From NCBI GenBank assembly GCA_029717555.1, contig JAMDHS010000022.1:62001-126000 (forward strand): 64,000 nt of DNA, read 5' to 3'. This stretch comes from Peribolospora baueri. Taxonomy: Eukaryota; Basidiomycota; Peribolosporomycetes; Peribolosporales; Peribolosporaceae. The notes beneath the pieces are model-generated. The model saw only the letters and a list, made by a program, of their open reading frames with translations, was not told the DNA's origin and searched no databases. The position numbers were made by a program, and so were the translations under genes. This document shows, piece after piece, positions 1 to 11,562 of this stretch; the stretch's first letter is position 1, and every line of letters starts with the position of its first letter.

Positions 1-2
1 TG

Positions 3-815
3 GCGATCAAGGCCGCCAGATGGATGTGTGCGTGGTTGCCGAAGGGGTTGAAGGAGTGGTCGGAGGTGGGAGGTGCGGGAAGGGTTTGGACATGGTTGCC
101 AGAGGGATGGAAGGCGCAGTTAGAGGCGACGGGTGTGAGACGAGCTTTGTTTGAGATTAAGAAGAGGGATGAGGTGGTCAAGGCTGTGCCAAGGGCGGAG
201 CTTTCCATATGGGCCACGGAAGGTGAGTAAGATGTGTCCCGTACAGGAGCGCCGACGAGCTCGTTTGTTGACTCCTTCACAATTCCATCTTTCTGTTCTC
301 GGATCGACCAGCCTTGTCAAATCTCACGTGCGCATCTCTAAACGAAGACCCGTACGGCTCAGTACAGCGCGACATCACAAAGATCCTCGAAGCTTTCGTG
401 ATTTACTACGACGCGTTGTCCGTATTCGTCGAAAGGCTCTCGACCAAGGCGCACCAGGAGCTTGCGTCGCAGAAGGATGAGAGCAGGAAGTTGAGACTGA
501 AGAGCGAGTGGGATGAGGCAGTGGGAAAGGAGTTGTTACCCCTGCAAACCGGTGCGTAATAAGCTGACTTTGTTTGTCGGCGGCTTTCCATGGTGCGGAA
601 TGTTGACGCCTGTGTCATCCCGTATCCTTCTCCCTTATGAACGAACAGCCCTGCACACGGGCATCTCGTCCATCTTAAACACCTTTAGCAGGTTTGAGCT
701 CAAATTTCCTCCTCGTATCGCGCGTCGTCTCGACTCCTTCTTCGAGAAGGGCCGATTCCCAACGCCAGTGCCATCGCCTAACTCTAGGGATGCCTTGTCT
801 GAGTGGACTAAGTAG
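3..815 (+). CDS. NDC1: NDC1-type transmembrane nucleoporin, C-terminal fragment
   Basis: This is the 3' end of a gene that enters from the left edge. Three exons are readable: from the edge to about 231 (GTGAGT donor), about 312-552, and about 650-815 (TAG). The second exon carries the stretch LTCASLNEDPYGSVQRDI, which resembles the signature near the C terminus of Ndc1/Cut11 nucleoporins (conserved 'ASLxEDxYGxVQxDI'). Ndc1 anchors nuclear pore complexes and spindle pole bodies in the nuclear envelope; its membrane segments would lie upstream of this window. The C-terminal part seen here is soluble and largely helical. The family assignment rests on one motif, so it is moderately sure. The last exon is short, and its acceptor (AACAG before the ALHTGISS stretch) is chosen by frame continuity. 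Confidence 0.6.
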
Positions 816-955
816 CGCTGCCGGACTTGTACAACTACATCGAGCTTGTGTCCCGTAACTGGACTTACTTGAGTCCTTCGCATCCATGCAAGCAAATTAC
901 ACTTTGCATGTTTCCTCAGCCTTGTGCGATGCGACCCACCGCCTCGTCGCCGCTA

Positions 956-3553
956 TTAGCCGGCATCGCTGTCTTCCCCCGAGTCCTCCGGAGACGAGTG
1001 TGCACACCGCCTCTGTCTGAACTCGAGCGCCGAGACATCGTCCCGTAAATTATCGGGTGAAGATGGACCCTCTGAAGACGGGTAGGCGCATCGGGCCGGC
1101 GCAAACTCGAGCGCCGTAACGTCGACCCCCAAATCGTCGCCGGGACTACTGGTCATGTAGATGGCCGAGCGGTCCATCTGCACGCACGACACGGGGGGAC
1201 CTTTGCGCATGGGGAGGCGCTGGACTCGGTAAGGGGTCTCGAGAAAATCGGAAAGGGTGAGGACGTGGATGCTGGCCTGATGGGTGCGACGGAGGAACGA
1301 AGGCGAGGCGGGGAAGGAAAAAAAAAAAAAGGACATTTGTTTGGAGGTGGCGGATCGTCCACGAACGAGCGCGACTCACGCCAGCTACTACGGCCCTTCC
1401 GTTGTCGACAGCGAGATTACCGCCGGCGCGACGACCGTTCCAGAGCTTGAGTGCGCGGGCTTGCTCGAAAATGTGTTGAGGATGCTTTTGAATGAGGGTG
1501 CGGTAGTCGTGGAAGATCAGCACGAGGCCCTCGGCGCTGAGGACGACGAGGTTGCCCTGCTGATCGACGTGGATGGCCTGCCACGGTTGAGACCTAAAGT
1601 ACACGGCTTCGCCGCCACTCCCTTCCACCGCGGGGGCTTCGAGGTGGTAGATATCGGCAGGCTGAGGAGGGAGCAAAGGATCCGAATCTCCGTCCTCGCC
1701 GAGCCATTCGCGAGGCGTGGGCTCCATGGGCGTGAACGTCTGTCCCAACCTGCCGGTCTTCCAGGTGCGGGTGTACGGCCAGTGGCCGACCTTGTCGGTG
1801 ATGTTGATCGCCAGCTGTCCGTCTGACCTTCTCCAGATGGAGATGATGCCGTCACCGACGAGGAAGACGTGGTCGGCGTCAAAATCGATGTACGTCACGT
1901 TCTCAATGTTGCCAACGGTGTGGACCGAGGAAATGTCTAAAAGCCGGAAGAATTTGGGTGCAGAGGTACGAATGACGGTCAGCCAAAACGAACGAGGGCT
2001 CTTGGAGAAAATTCGTGAGCGAACCATTCCCCCACTCACCGAAGATTTGAATCAGCTCTTTGTCCGGAACGTTCCACACGCAAACATGGCCGTCTAGAGT
2101 AGCGGCCATAAGATGCGGAAATTGAAAGCTGACCGAACGCGTTCAGGGAATGAGCGGAAGGTGGGTGAGCTTACAACCAGGAACGACATGGACACGTCGA
2201 CTAATAGAGAGTGTCCGTGCAGTGTCGCCCGGCTCACCGGTAAGCTCTGATCGGCAAAGGACTGCTCAGTATGGCATATCGCACGAAATGACCTCGCCTC
2301 GGCTGCGCGTGCTCCTCTCCGGGTGCCCTGGACACAGGTCTCGGCCGCACACTGTCGTCATCGCTTTCCTCATCGGTCAGCCTTCCCCAAAACACGTCTT
2401 CGTCGTCACTGTCCGTGTGGACGGACGACGCGCCGTCGCTGTCGGGGGTTCTTGAACGGTCTGAGAGGGCTATGCGCTCGGACCTCCAAACTTCGAAGTG
2501 GGCTAATCCTAGCGCAGAAAAGAGAGAGATCGTTAGCGGTTCGAGTTGGCGAAGGAGAGAAGGCATGGACGAAGGTCAAATACGTCGCTTGCATGCCCTT
2601 CGTAATTGGGAGCGCGCACTGACCGAAGCGGTCAAAGATCATCCACCCATCAGAGAACTCGAGATGCGCATGATTCCTCGTGTCTCGCCTCGGGATCTCC
2701 CACAGCAGCTTGGAGTCTTCGAGAGCGACGACGCGGACTCCGCCTGGTGGGAGGGTGAAGTAAGTTTAGCGTGCGCATAAAACCGGTCCCAGAGGAACCA
2801 AATCATGCTCACCGTGCATGCCGGTGCTGATCAGAGTCTGCTCCGTTTGACTGCCGTGGACGGTCCGGGGAAGGACAGAACGGGCGAGATTGCAAAGATG
2901 GCTTGAGCGGGCCATAACTTGTGGCGGTGGCGACGGAGAGCCAAAGAAAAAATGTTCACATGCGCTCACTCGAGCTTTATTCGCCAGATATCGCGTCTGG
3001 TGGGCGCTCCTTGAATAAACCTGTGGGTGCAATAAGGCCGTCTCGAGCTCCAGTTGCGGTCGAGCGTCCATTGCCGGCAGCCTTGGGGCGGAGGGCGACG
3101 AATCGTTCAGTGGGCCGCGAAGGGAGGCGTTCATGCATGAAGTAGAAAAGCCGGCACGCACAAATGATGAGAAACCGTCAACTCACATAGCTCTCTCCAG
3201 CTGCTCGTGCCGAGGAACGCCCCGTTGGATGTCCGCCTCGCCGCCACCTCGCTCTCGAGATCCGGCCCGTTCTCCGCGTCAGCGTAGCCGATGCTGATGG
3301 CGGCGTTACGCCATATCTGCGCAGCGTGGATGGTGAGAAAGAGATGCCATCTTCGGGAGACGCTGTGGAGAGCGGCGAGGGTGGGCACGGGGAGGTAGGA
3401 GAAAATGGTGATGACTGGAGGAGGGCCGCTCGAAGCGAAGCGAGCGTCGACCGATGAGTAGTCGGCCATGGACAGGCGGAGGGGATGTCATCTGCGCCAC
3501 TCACCCGTCTCGGGAGGAAGCTCGCTAAGTACGTCGGGCAACATATTGGACAT
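956..3553 (-). CDS. F-box protein with WD/beta-propeller-like C terminus
   Basis: A multi-exon gene on the minus strand. Exon 1 starts at 3553 (MSNMLPDVLSELPPET) and splices over a GTGAGT intron to VITIFSYLPVPTLAALHSV, which together make a canonical F-box (L-P-x-E/D-x-hydrophobic ... F-x-Y-L). Later exons hold a Trp-rich linker (DIWRIKL), then ISTGMHG, LLWEIPRRDTRNHAHLEFSD, an acidic disordered stretch, and blade-like pieces such as DGHVCVWNVPDKELIQIFGE and HVFLVGDGIISIWRRSDG, consistent with a degenerate WD40 propeller. The stop is at 956-958. By family, it would bind Skp1 through the F-box and present substrates to an SCF ubiquitin ligase; the substrate cannot be inferred. At one acceptor (about 2893) two nearby AGs compete; the one giving the codon-biased frame (HLCNLARSV) was preferred. 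It converges on the NDC1 fragment. Confidence 0.75.
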
Positions 3554-3785
3554 TGGAAAGCAGGATGGCCTCCATCAGGAGGAGCGAGTCGTTCGTGTGT
3601 CGAGCCAACGTCGTCGTCCCCCGCCAAGGGCGTCTCTATCCATTATCGCTCCCTTCCCGCGGGTGATCTTCTGGGTCCGTGCGCTCATCACGTGCTCCAT
3701 TTTATCAGTCACCCTGGTCGATCGTTTGACTTTGCCTCATTCCGCCCCAACGAAACGCCAGACGGTCGGTTGGTTACATAACCCA

Positions 3786-3794
3786 CATAAATAC
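3786..3794 (+). promoter_or_regulatory. Candidate TATA-like element of the PrpF-family gene
   Basis: CATAAATAC lies about 30 bases upstream of the ATG at 3823. It is the only AT-rich TATA-like stretch in this GC-rich spacer. Its closeness to the ATG means either a very short leader or chance. Confidence 0.3.
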
Positions 3795-3822
3795 TTGCGG
3801 ACAGCAATTGCTGAAGCGCGCC

Positions 3823-5534
3823 ATGACAATGCCTACCAAAGGCCTGCTCAAGACCATACCCGCCGTCTTCTATAGAGGCGGGACAAGGTGCGGCGAGCGA
3901 GCCCATCTGGCTGATCTCGGACCGCCACGGGAGGTCCTATTTCGCGATGCAGTTGCTGACCACCGGCGTTCGCGTTTCCCTTTCTCTCACACCCAGCAAG
4001 GGTCTCTTCTTCCAAGCTCGTGATCTTGCAGCCTACACGCAGGATGTGAGGACGCGCGTATTGCTCTCGGCCATGGGTGAGCTCGTGTCCGCTCGTTTAG
4101 TTGCATCTCTCAGCAGCTCCGACGCAGCTGTTGACTCGCAATTCCACCGCGGCTGTGCAGGCAGTCCAGATCCAGACGGACGGCAGATCGATGGGCTGGG
4201 CGGGGGCGTGTCTAGTCTGTCGAAGGTCGCCATTGTCTCTGGGAGAGGCGAGGGCTGGGACGACAGGATGGCGGGGCCCGAGTACGCTTGGCCCGGGGTG
4301 GACTGGAAGCACGCTCAAGAGGAGGCCGAGGTGGAAGGGAAGGAGTGGGACGTGAACTACCTATTCGGACAAGTGGGCGTGCGCGAGTCCACGATTGACT
4401 GGGCATCGACGTGCGGAAACTTGATGGCCGCTGTGGCTCAGTACGCCATCGACGAGCGACTGCTCTCCCCACGTCGAATAGCCTACCTCGAGCGACGATG
4501 GCTATCTTCCCCGGCCTCGTCCACTGGCGCCTCCTCCTCTCTGCCCTTCCGCGTTCCCGTGCGCATCCTAGCTGCCAATACGGGCGCGCGCATCACGGCT
4601 CACGTAGAGCTGGCGAGAGAGGCCGCGGACACGGGCGGGTTTCAGGCGGCAAAGAGCGGCGGAGCGGCCATCGCAGGCGTGCCTGGGACGGCGAGCCCAA
4701 TCGTGATTGAGAGTCCGTTAAAGAGGGATCATCTCGTCACGGGGAGGGAGAGGGATGTGTTCGAGGTGGATTGCAAGAAGGTAAGCCAGCCGGGTGGTCT
4801 CCTAATGACATATCGCTCGAGACTCTTTTCAACGACCGGTCAGCGACCGGGAGTGCCCTTTCCTGAAATCGCATCTGCTTTTTCGCCTGCAGCTAGAGTG
4901 CACGATCATCGACGCCGGCCTGCCCACGATTCTCCTTCCTCTTTCCTCGCTCGCACAACTCCTCCCCTCTTCGTTCGCCGAGAACGCGTCCCACTTCTTC
5001 TCTCTCTCCCCCGCGGACCTCGACGCGCACCCTTCCTTCCTCTCGGCAGTCGAGCGCGTCCGCCACTCAGCTTGGCACGCGCTCCGGGATGACCCCGATG
5101 CGGCGGCGAGGTCGTTCTCAGCGACGGCGCCCAAGGTGGCCATCGTGGGGCCGTCGACGCCGTACAAGAGCAGCGGGGGGCGGACGGTGGACGGGGAGGA
5201 GCAAGACGTGACAGTGCGAGCGGTGAGCGTGGGCAACGTGCATCGGACGATCATGGCCACCGCGCTCTCCGCTATGGCCGTCGCGGCCGCCTACCCTCGC
5301 TCAGTTGTCGCCGAAGCGGTGGGTGGGCGGAAGGTGCGCGACGACGAGGACGCGGCGATGATACGGCTGAGAGTGGGTCAACCGGCAGGCGTGAGCGAAG
5401 CGTCGGTGGCGCTGGACGGGGCGGGACAGCCGAGGAGCATCGTCGTGGTTAGGACGGCTCGACGGCTCATGCAGGGCCAGGTGCTCGTCCCTGACAGTGC
5501 TTTCGGCGGAGATACGATGGGGGGCCCTCTGTGA
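3823..5534 (+). CDS. PrpF/Adi1-family isomerase (DUF453)
   Basis: Four exons: 3823-3887, 3997-4076, 4161-4780 and 4893-5534, giving 468 aa with consistent phases. Across the first splice the N-terminal motif becomes IPAVFYRGGTSKGLFFQA, the hallmark start of the PrpF family; DGRQIDGLGGGVSSLSKVA, STCGNLMAAVAQYAID and VGNVHRTI further on are also family-typical. These are diaminopimelate-epimerase-fold enzymes that move a double bond or isomerise unsaturated tricarboxylates: bacterial PrpF acts on 2-methylaconitate, and Ustilago Adi1 converts cis- to trans-aconitate for itaconate synthesis. Which substrate is used here is not visible. There is no targeting peptide; the protein is probably cytosolic. 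No itaconate-cluster partners are adjacent. ATG at 3823 is preferred because it sits two codons before the next Met and 19 residues before the motif. Confidence 0.85.
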
Positions 5535-6086
5535 GGACATGTATCAATCGCTCGTTAGTCCGTCCGTCCGTCCTTTCTTCCGTCTTTCCTTCCTGTGGCG
5601 TAGATTAGATCCGACCTGGAGATCCCGTGGGGTCCCCGGCGGCCCGGCGGCAAGCGATGCCTTGGCGGCCTTGTCTGCACAGCGGCAACGGAGATGCACC
5701 TCGTCCAGGCGGCCACGGCCATCATGACCTGGCCTTGATCGTTCATTATTGGCTCTTCGGCGCCGGCGATTTTCGCCTGCCGACGGCGGCCGAGGGGGTG
5801 GAGTGCGTGCCGCAGCGGGCTTGGAGGGGTTGGGATACGCTCGTGCGAGGTGGGCCAAGCCATCGGTCATTAGGCCTGTCTAAAGAATGCGCCAGCAAGG
5901 TCGTCATGTCATGTCATGGCCAACCACGGCTTGCCTGGAATCGGCTGGTTTCGGGTCGGCGACCTCTGCTGGCCCTTAAATCGACGGCCGCTCGGACCGA
6001 TGGTTGGCTTGGACTTGTGCTCCCTCCCTCCCTCCCATCCTCTCACACCACCTTGACCCGCCTCTGTCCGGAGCGAGAGCACCAAC
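5535..6086. other. Intergenic spacer, promoter side of the GH3 gene
   Basis: 552 bases between the PrpF stop and the GH3 ATG. It begins with repeated CGTC/TTCC pyrimidine tracts (3' UTR of PrpF). The half nearer GH3 is CT-rich (CCCTCCCTCCCTCCC around 6021-6037), typical of a basidiomycete leader. I see no convincing ORF. Confidence 0.5.
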
Positions 6087-9060
6087 ATGAGGCTCACGCT
6101 ACCCCTCTCCCTCGCCTTTCTCGCCTGGTCCTCCACGGGCCTCGTCGCCTCGCTCGGCGCAACCCCGCTTAGCCCGCTAGAGTCCGATCTCCTCGGCCTC
6201 TCTCCTTTCCACCTCCAGAGGCGCTTCCCAAGCGAGCCCGACCAGAACGTGACCGGCGAGGGAGGATTGGAGGACGCGAAGCGCCGCGCGGCCGACCTTG
6301 TGGCACAGCTCACCATCGAAGAGAAGGTCAACCTCACCACCGGCGTCGTGGGCCGGTGCGTCGGCAACACGGGCTCGGTCCATAGGTTCGGCATCCCGGA
6401 GCTCTGCCTCGAGGACGGTGAGCGAGCAAGGCCACGACGCGGAGACGCCGGTAGAATAGACTTCACGCTGTCTTCTCACTCTACCCTACCCTTCCTCCGG
6501 ACAGGACCCGCCGGAGTGAGGCCCACAGACGGCGCCTCGGCATTTCCGGACGGTGCGTAGCTCTGCTACACTGCGACCGGGGCACGGCCTCGCGCGGACA
6601 ACGAGTTGGACGTGTCCCTCTTGAACTTATTCCCTTGCCTTCCATCTGTCTGCTCTCTCCACAGGCGTGACCACGGCAGCAACGTGGGACAGAGACCTCA
6701 TGTACCTCCGCGCCAAGGCGATGGGCCAGGAATTTTACGGCAAGGGGGTTCACATTGTATGTGCCCCGTCCTTCGATCTCCTTTCGGCGCCTCTGTGCAT
6801 CCCCTCTTCGCTGACCGGCTTTTGTGTTTTCCGTGTTCACACTGACAGGCTCTTCAGGTAGGTCCTTCTCGCTCGAGGCGCTAGGGGCCGAAAAGTGGAC
6901 GTGCTCGTCTTATCGTCTCGTGCTTTTCACATCGCTCGTTGTCGGCCGCTCCCATCAAGCCAGTGACAGGTGAGCGTTTTCGACAAGTGACGAGCCCCGC
7001 CCCACATCGTAACGTGTCTGCAGAGTTCCGCTGAACACGTTTCCTTCCTCCAACCTTGTCGACCAAGGTGGTCCCCTCGGTGAGTCACTTACACCCGCCT
7101 TGCCAAGCGAGATCGCACGCGAATGACGACGTCTCCTTTCCTCCTGCACAGGACGCAGCCCGTACGATGGCAGAAGTAAGAGACGTCGCCCTTAATGTGT
7201 CGTTCACCGCACACTGCCTCTTTGTCTCAATCGCCTTGTCCCCGCATTCGCGCAGATTGGGAGGGCTGGTCACCGGACCCGTACCTGGTGAGTCCAAGAG
7301 CCGCCCCTCCCGACACTCAGCCTCGGACGACAGTTGACCTGGTGGATCGGTTCGCAGACCGGCGTGGGCTCCTACCAAAGCGTGGCGGGCACGCAGGATG
7401 CCGGCGTGTCGGCTTGTTCTAAACACTACATCCTGTGAGCGCTCTGCCCAGCCGAACCCATTCCTTTCGACTCCTTTCATCATGCCATTGAGCTCATTCG
7501 CACATTTTTTCTTTCTATGTCACGACTGCCTATGCAGGTATGAGCAGGAGACATTCAGAAGCGTTCCTTTCGTAAGCCACAGCCCCTCTCGCACGGGACC
7601 GCCCAAATCAAGTATGCTCAGCAACCCTCTCTCATTCCCTTCACCGTAGGCTCCGTACGACAATCCCTTGACTATATCAGAGAATGCCAACGACAAGACA
7701 ATTCACGAGCTCTACCTCTGGCCGTTCGCGGAAGCGCTCAGGGCGGGAACTGCGGCTATCATGTGCAGCGTGAGTGGAGGACGTGAGGACAGGCTATTTG
7801 TCCCACATGCCGTCAGACACCGTAGACTGACGACGTAATCAATTCCCGACTACTACAGTACAATAGTATGTGATAGGCGTCTTTGTCGTGCGCTGATGAT
7901 TCTTAATCGCTGAGAGCGCCTGTTTATCATCCCGACGCCAACCAGGAATCAACGGAACTGTGAGTCAAGGTTCTCTCAGCCTACGTCGTTATTCTTTTCT
8001 GGCCTTGTCTCTAACTGGCTGACCCGTATCCACCATGCCTTTTTGTTTCCATTCAGCGTGCGTTCCGTCCGCTCTCGTCTTGCTCACTGTCACGCCCCAT
8101 GCTCACCGCTTTGATTGTATTCTCCGTTCCAATGGTTGTGATCACCGAGCAGAAGGTGAGCTTACCTTTTCATCCGCCGTACCATCCGTTCGTTCGTTCG
8201 GCCTTGGCTGATTTGAAATCGTCGGCGCCAGCTTGCGAATCGAACTACGCTCTCAACCGTATCCTCAAGGATGAGCTGGACTTCCAAGGCATCGTCATCA
8301 GGTGCGCTTCGGTGATCCACATCCGTGCCCAGCTCGTTGGGGGACGTGTTGCTGAAAGAGGCCTGACTCCACGTGTCCGATTTTTTTGACCATGTCAGCG
8401 ACTGGGGAGCCGTCTACTCGACCTCCCCCAGCGCAAATAACGGTCTGGGTAAGTCCCCCACGGCCTCCACCCGTCGTGTAGCGGCTCCAGAGCTGAGCTT
8501 GTTGACTCGCGTGTGGGCGCAGACATGGAAATGCCCGGCGGACCGGGCGCTTTCTTCGGAGCCAATTTGACCAACGCTATCAACTCGGGACAAGTCCCTG
8601 GCTGGCGCCTGGATGATATGGCGGAGCGCATTCTTCTGCAGTATTTCCTCAGGGGTCAAGACTCCGGGTAGGCTTCCGAATCATTCTTTTCGGTGGAATT
8701 TCCACACGTCCTGAGACTAGTTTTCTCCGACGCCTATCGCAGCTACCCTGCCACCAATTTCCACAGCAACACACTCGCCACCTATTTGAACGGAACTCTG
8801 GTCAACGAGCACGTGAACGTGCAAGCGGACCACAGGAAGATCATTCTAGAGATCGCCACGGACGCGATCACGCTGTACAAGAACGATCGTACGCCCGGCA
8901 AGCGCGGGCTGCCGCTGAACAAGCCCAAGAGCCTCGCAGTCTATGGCTCCGACGCAGGACCGAGCCCCCTTGGCGCCAACGGATGTCACGGAGCTGGGAC
9001 TCAGGACGGTGGGAATGTGTGCCCGGCCAATTCGACCAATGTGAGCACTACTCGTCCATG

Positions 9061-9107
<47 letters not shown>

Positions 9108-10706
9108 CTTCTTCTTCTTCTCTAATCTCGCTTTTTGAAAAGCTGACTTTAACATCAACTCGCCCCTCGCTCTAGAACGGCACTTTTGCTCTCGGTGGCG
9201 GTTCGGGTGGTGCACGGTTCCCCTACCTCATCGACCCGCTCGCGGCTCTTCAGGCCCGTGCGCGCGAAGAGGGTACGTGGATCGACTCGTACCTTGACGA
9301 CTTCTCCGCCACCTCGGACACCGTCGACCTCGATATGATCGCAGGCGCTGCCGACGCTGCCCTCGTGTTCGTCCAGGCTCGCGCGTCTGAAGGCAGTGAT
9401 AGGACCAACCTCAGTCTGTGGGACAACGGGTGAGCGTCGCTCGTGTTTCTCGGAAAGCCCAGGTCTGCCGGTTTGCTGATACCGGCACGCGTACCTTCTT
9501 TTGCGTCCTGACAGCGACGAGCTCATTAAGAAGGTTGCGAGCATCAAGTGAGCGGCGAGCTGCTTTGCATGCCCCCACCGGTTTATCGCCCACTCTCTGA
9601 CCTGTGTATCCTCACCTCCAGTCCCAACACCATAGTCGTCATGCATACCGTCGGCCCAGTGTGGATGGACGATTGGTTCCACCATCCGAACGTCAGCGCC
9701 GTCGTGCACGCTTACTTGCCTGGTGAGCGGCGAAGGTGTGCCGCCCTCGCTTGCGTTCTCAACTCAACGGCGACCGTGCTTGCTCTTTTCTCGTGCGGTA
9801 GGCCAGGAAAGCGGCAACGCCATCGTAAGGATTCTGTACGGCGACGTGGCTCCTTCGGGCAAGAGCCCGTTCTCGGTACTTTCCAAGAAGGACGCGGCGG
9901 CGCTTATTCCGATCATCGGGACTACCAACGACGTCCAGGGAGACTTCCGGGACCCTGGCCGCAACTTTACGGACCCTCAAGAGGACTTTACCGAGGGCGT
10001 ATTCATCGACTATCGATCCTACGACGCCAAGAACATCACCCCGCTCATCGAGTTTGGCTTCGGGCTCTCGTACACGACCTTTGGATATTCGAACTTGAAC
10101 ATCCGCAAAGGCACGGGTTACTCACCGACTCGCGTGCCCGTCGATCCCAACGCTGACAAGGGTCCGGGCGGACGCCCTTCCGACTTTGAATACCTCCTCA
10201 CCGGTGAGTCGTCGGTCAGTCTTAGGTACGACCAAGATGCGATTTGGCACACAGGGGTATCTGACCGTGTCTTGGATTTGACACCGAAAGCGTCTGTGGA
10301 CGTCACGAACACGGGCAAGGTCACCGCGAGCGAGGTTGCGCAGCTCTACCTCGGGTTCCCCCCGTCTGCCGGTGCTCCTCCAAAGCAGCTGCGCGGCTTC
10401 TTCAAAGTGAAGAACCTTGAGCCAGGCAAGAGCGCGACGGCTACTTTCAACCTGACGAGGAAGGACTTTAGCGTCTGGGTGAGCGGTAGCATAGCTGGCT
10501 CGTGGAGCGGTGAAAGCGACCGCGGTCATCTCACTTTACCTTTTTTTTTTTTTTTTTGTTTTCCCTTTCTCTCGCGCTCCCAGGACACCGCGACGCAACG
10601 CTGGCAAATCCCGTCCGGCGAGTTCACCGTCATGGTCGGCAAGAGCTCCCGCAAGATCGTTCATAAAGCCACCGTGACGGCCAAGAACGGCGAGCTAGCG
10701 TGGTAG
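6087..10706 (+). CDS. Secreted GH3 beta-glucosidase, about 24-25 exons including micro-exons
   Basis: Predicted protein about 851 aa, the usual size for fungal family-3 beta-glucosidases, with an N-terminal signal peptide ([16 protein letters not shown]...). The N-terminal barrel shows [36 protein letters not shown] and SKHYILYEQE. VISDWGA (spliced across 8301/8399) carries the nucleophile Asp, near residue 310. The second domain includes LYKNDRTPG, and the C-terminal part GFGLSYTTF plus a fibronectin-III-like end (DVTNTGKV...[11 protein letters not shown]). It should hydrolyse beta-glucosides or cellobiose outside the cell; several NxS/T sequons fit secretion. Exon phases close throughout only if exons of 9, 10, 7 and 14 nt are used and if 3n+1 extra nucleotides come from 7960-8231 (see findings). 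An intron at 10204-10254 is also inferred; retaining it keeps the frame and adds 17 residues. Confidence 0.92.
9063..9121 (+). repeat. T(45) homopolymer followed by CTT repeats inside a GH3 intron
   Basis: A run of 45 T followed by CTT units lies in the intron 9041-9175, between donor GTGAGC and acceptor CTCTAG. It may act as an extreme polypyrimidine tract. The exact length is probably polymorphic or a sequencing estimate. Confidence 0.9.
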
Positions 10707-11562
10707 AAACGGAGCGCCCACCTGCCCCGCACCCTCTCCTGCTCCCGTGACCCCCATCGTGGAGTCAAGGCCACAATCCCATCATCCAAGCGCCTCCTCA
10801 CGATCTTTGAACACGAGCACGGACCACGTACCTTTCTTCGATACCGTGTAGTATGTACATACACACTGTACCTGTCGAGACCCCGGGGGCGCCAGCCCGG
10901 GACGCTTTTTTTTCTTTTTTCTCTTGCGCCCCCCCTTGTCATCTCAAATAGGACATGAACCTTCTTTACACATCGACTGCTCGTCGACGTGGTCGAGCGA
11001 GGCACTCATCCTGGCGCAAAGGTATGAAGGGGACAGGCCGAAAAGTCGATTCGATCTCCTCCGCTTCTAGTCGTCGTATAGATGAGACGGGTATACGAGC
11101 GTTTTCCGCCATCTTCCACGCTTTCGACGACGGACGACGGTCTTTTTGGCCGACGAGCTCGCCCGTTCGTCCGTCGCTCTGATCTGATCGTCATCTGCCG
11201 GCTTCCGTCCGAACACCGTGTCGTGACGGACGACGCGTGTGCACGGATGGATGCGCGCATTTTCTCACGAGCCCCTTCGCTCCGTTTGCCCCTTCATCGA
11301 TTGGGGCCGCGGCGGGGAATGCACATGGAGGGGATCGATGCCAGTGGTGGTCACACAACTTTGCTTCCCGACGGAGAAAAAAGTGTCTGGTTACCATTTC
11401 ACCAATGGGAACAAATAAAAAAGGTACGGTAAGAATCAAAGAGGGGGCGCTAAACGGCCATCTCTCTTCTGCATGACTCGACCAACACGATGGCCGAATC
11501 GTGGAGAAGGATGTGAAAGTGGAAGTGGGGGAGGGTCCCATGTACGAATGCGGAACGCTCTC
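10707..11562. other. Convergent intergenic region (GH3 and NTF2 3' ends)
   Basis: 856 bases between the stop codons of two convergent genes. Short ORFs on both strands overlap each other and show no domain, Kozak context or splice logic. I see 3' UTR-like sequence only, including a T-rich stretch near 10909-10922. Confidence 0.5.

Noticed and set aside
3947-5092. 381-codon ORF over PrpF
   Set aside because: It reads through two introns of PrpF and loses the conserved GGTSKG N terminus; the spliced model is better.
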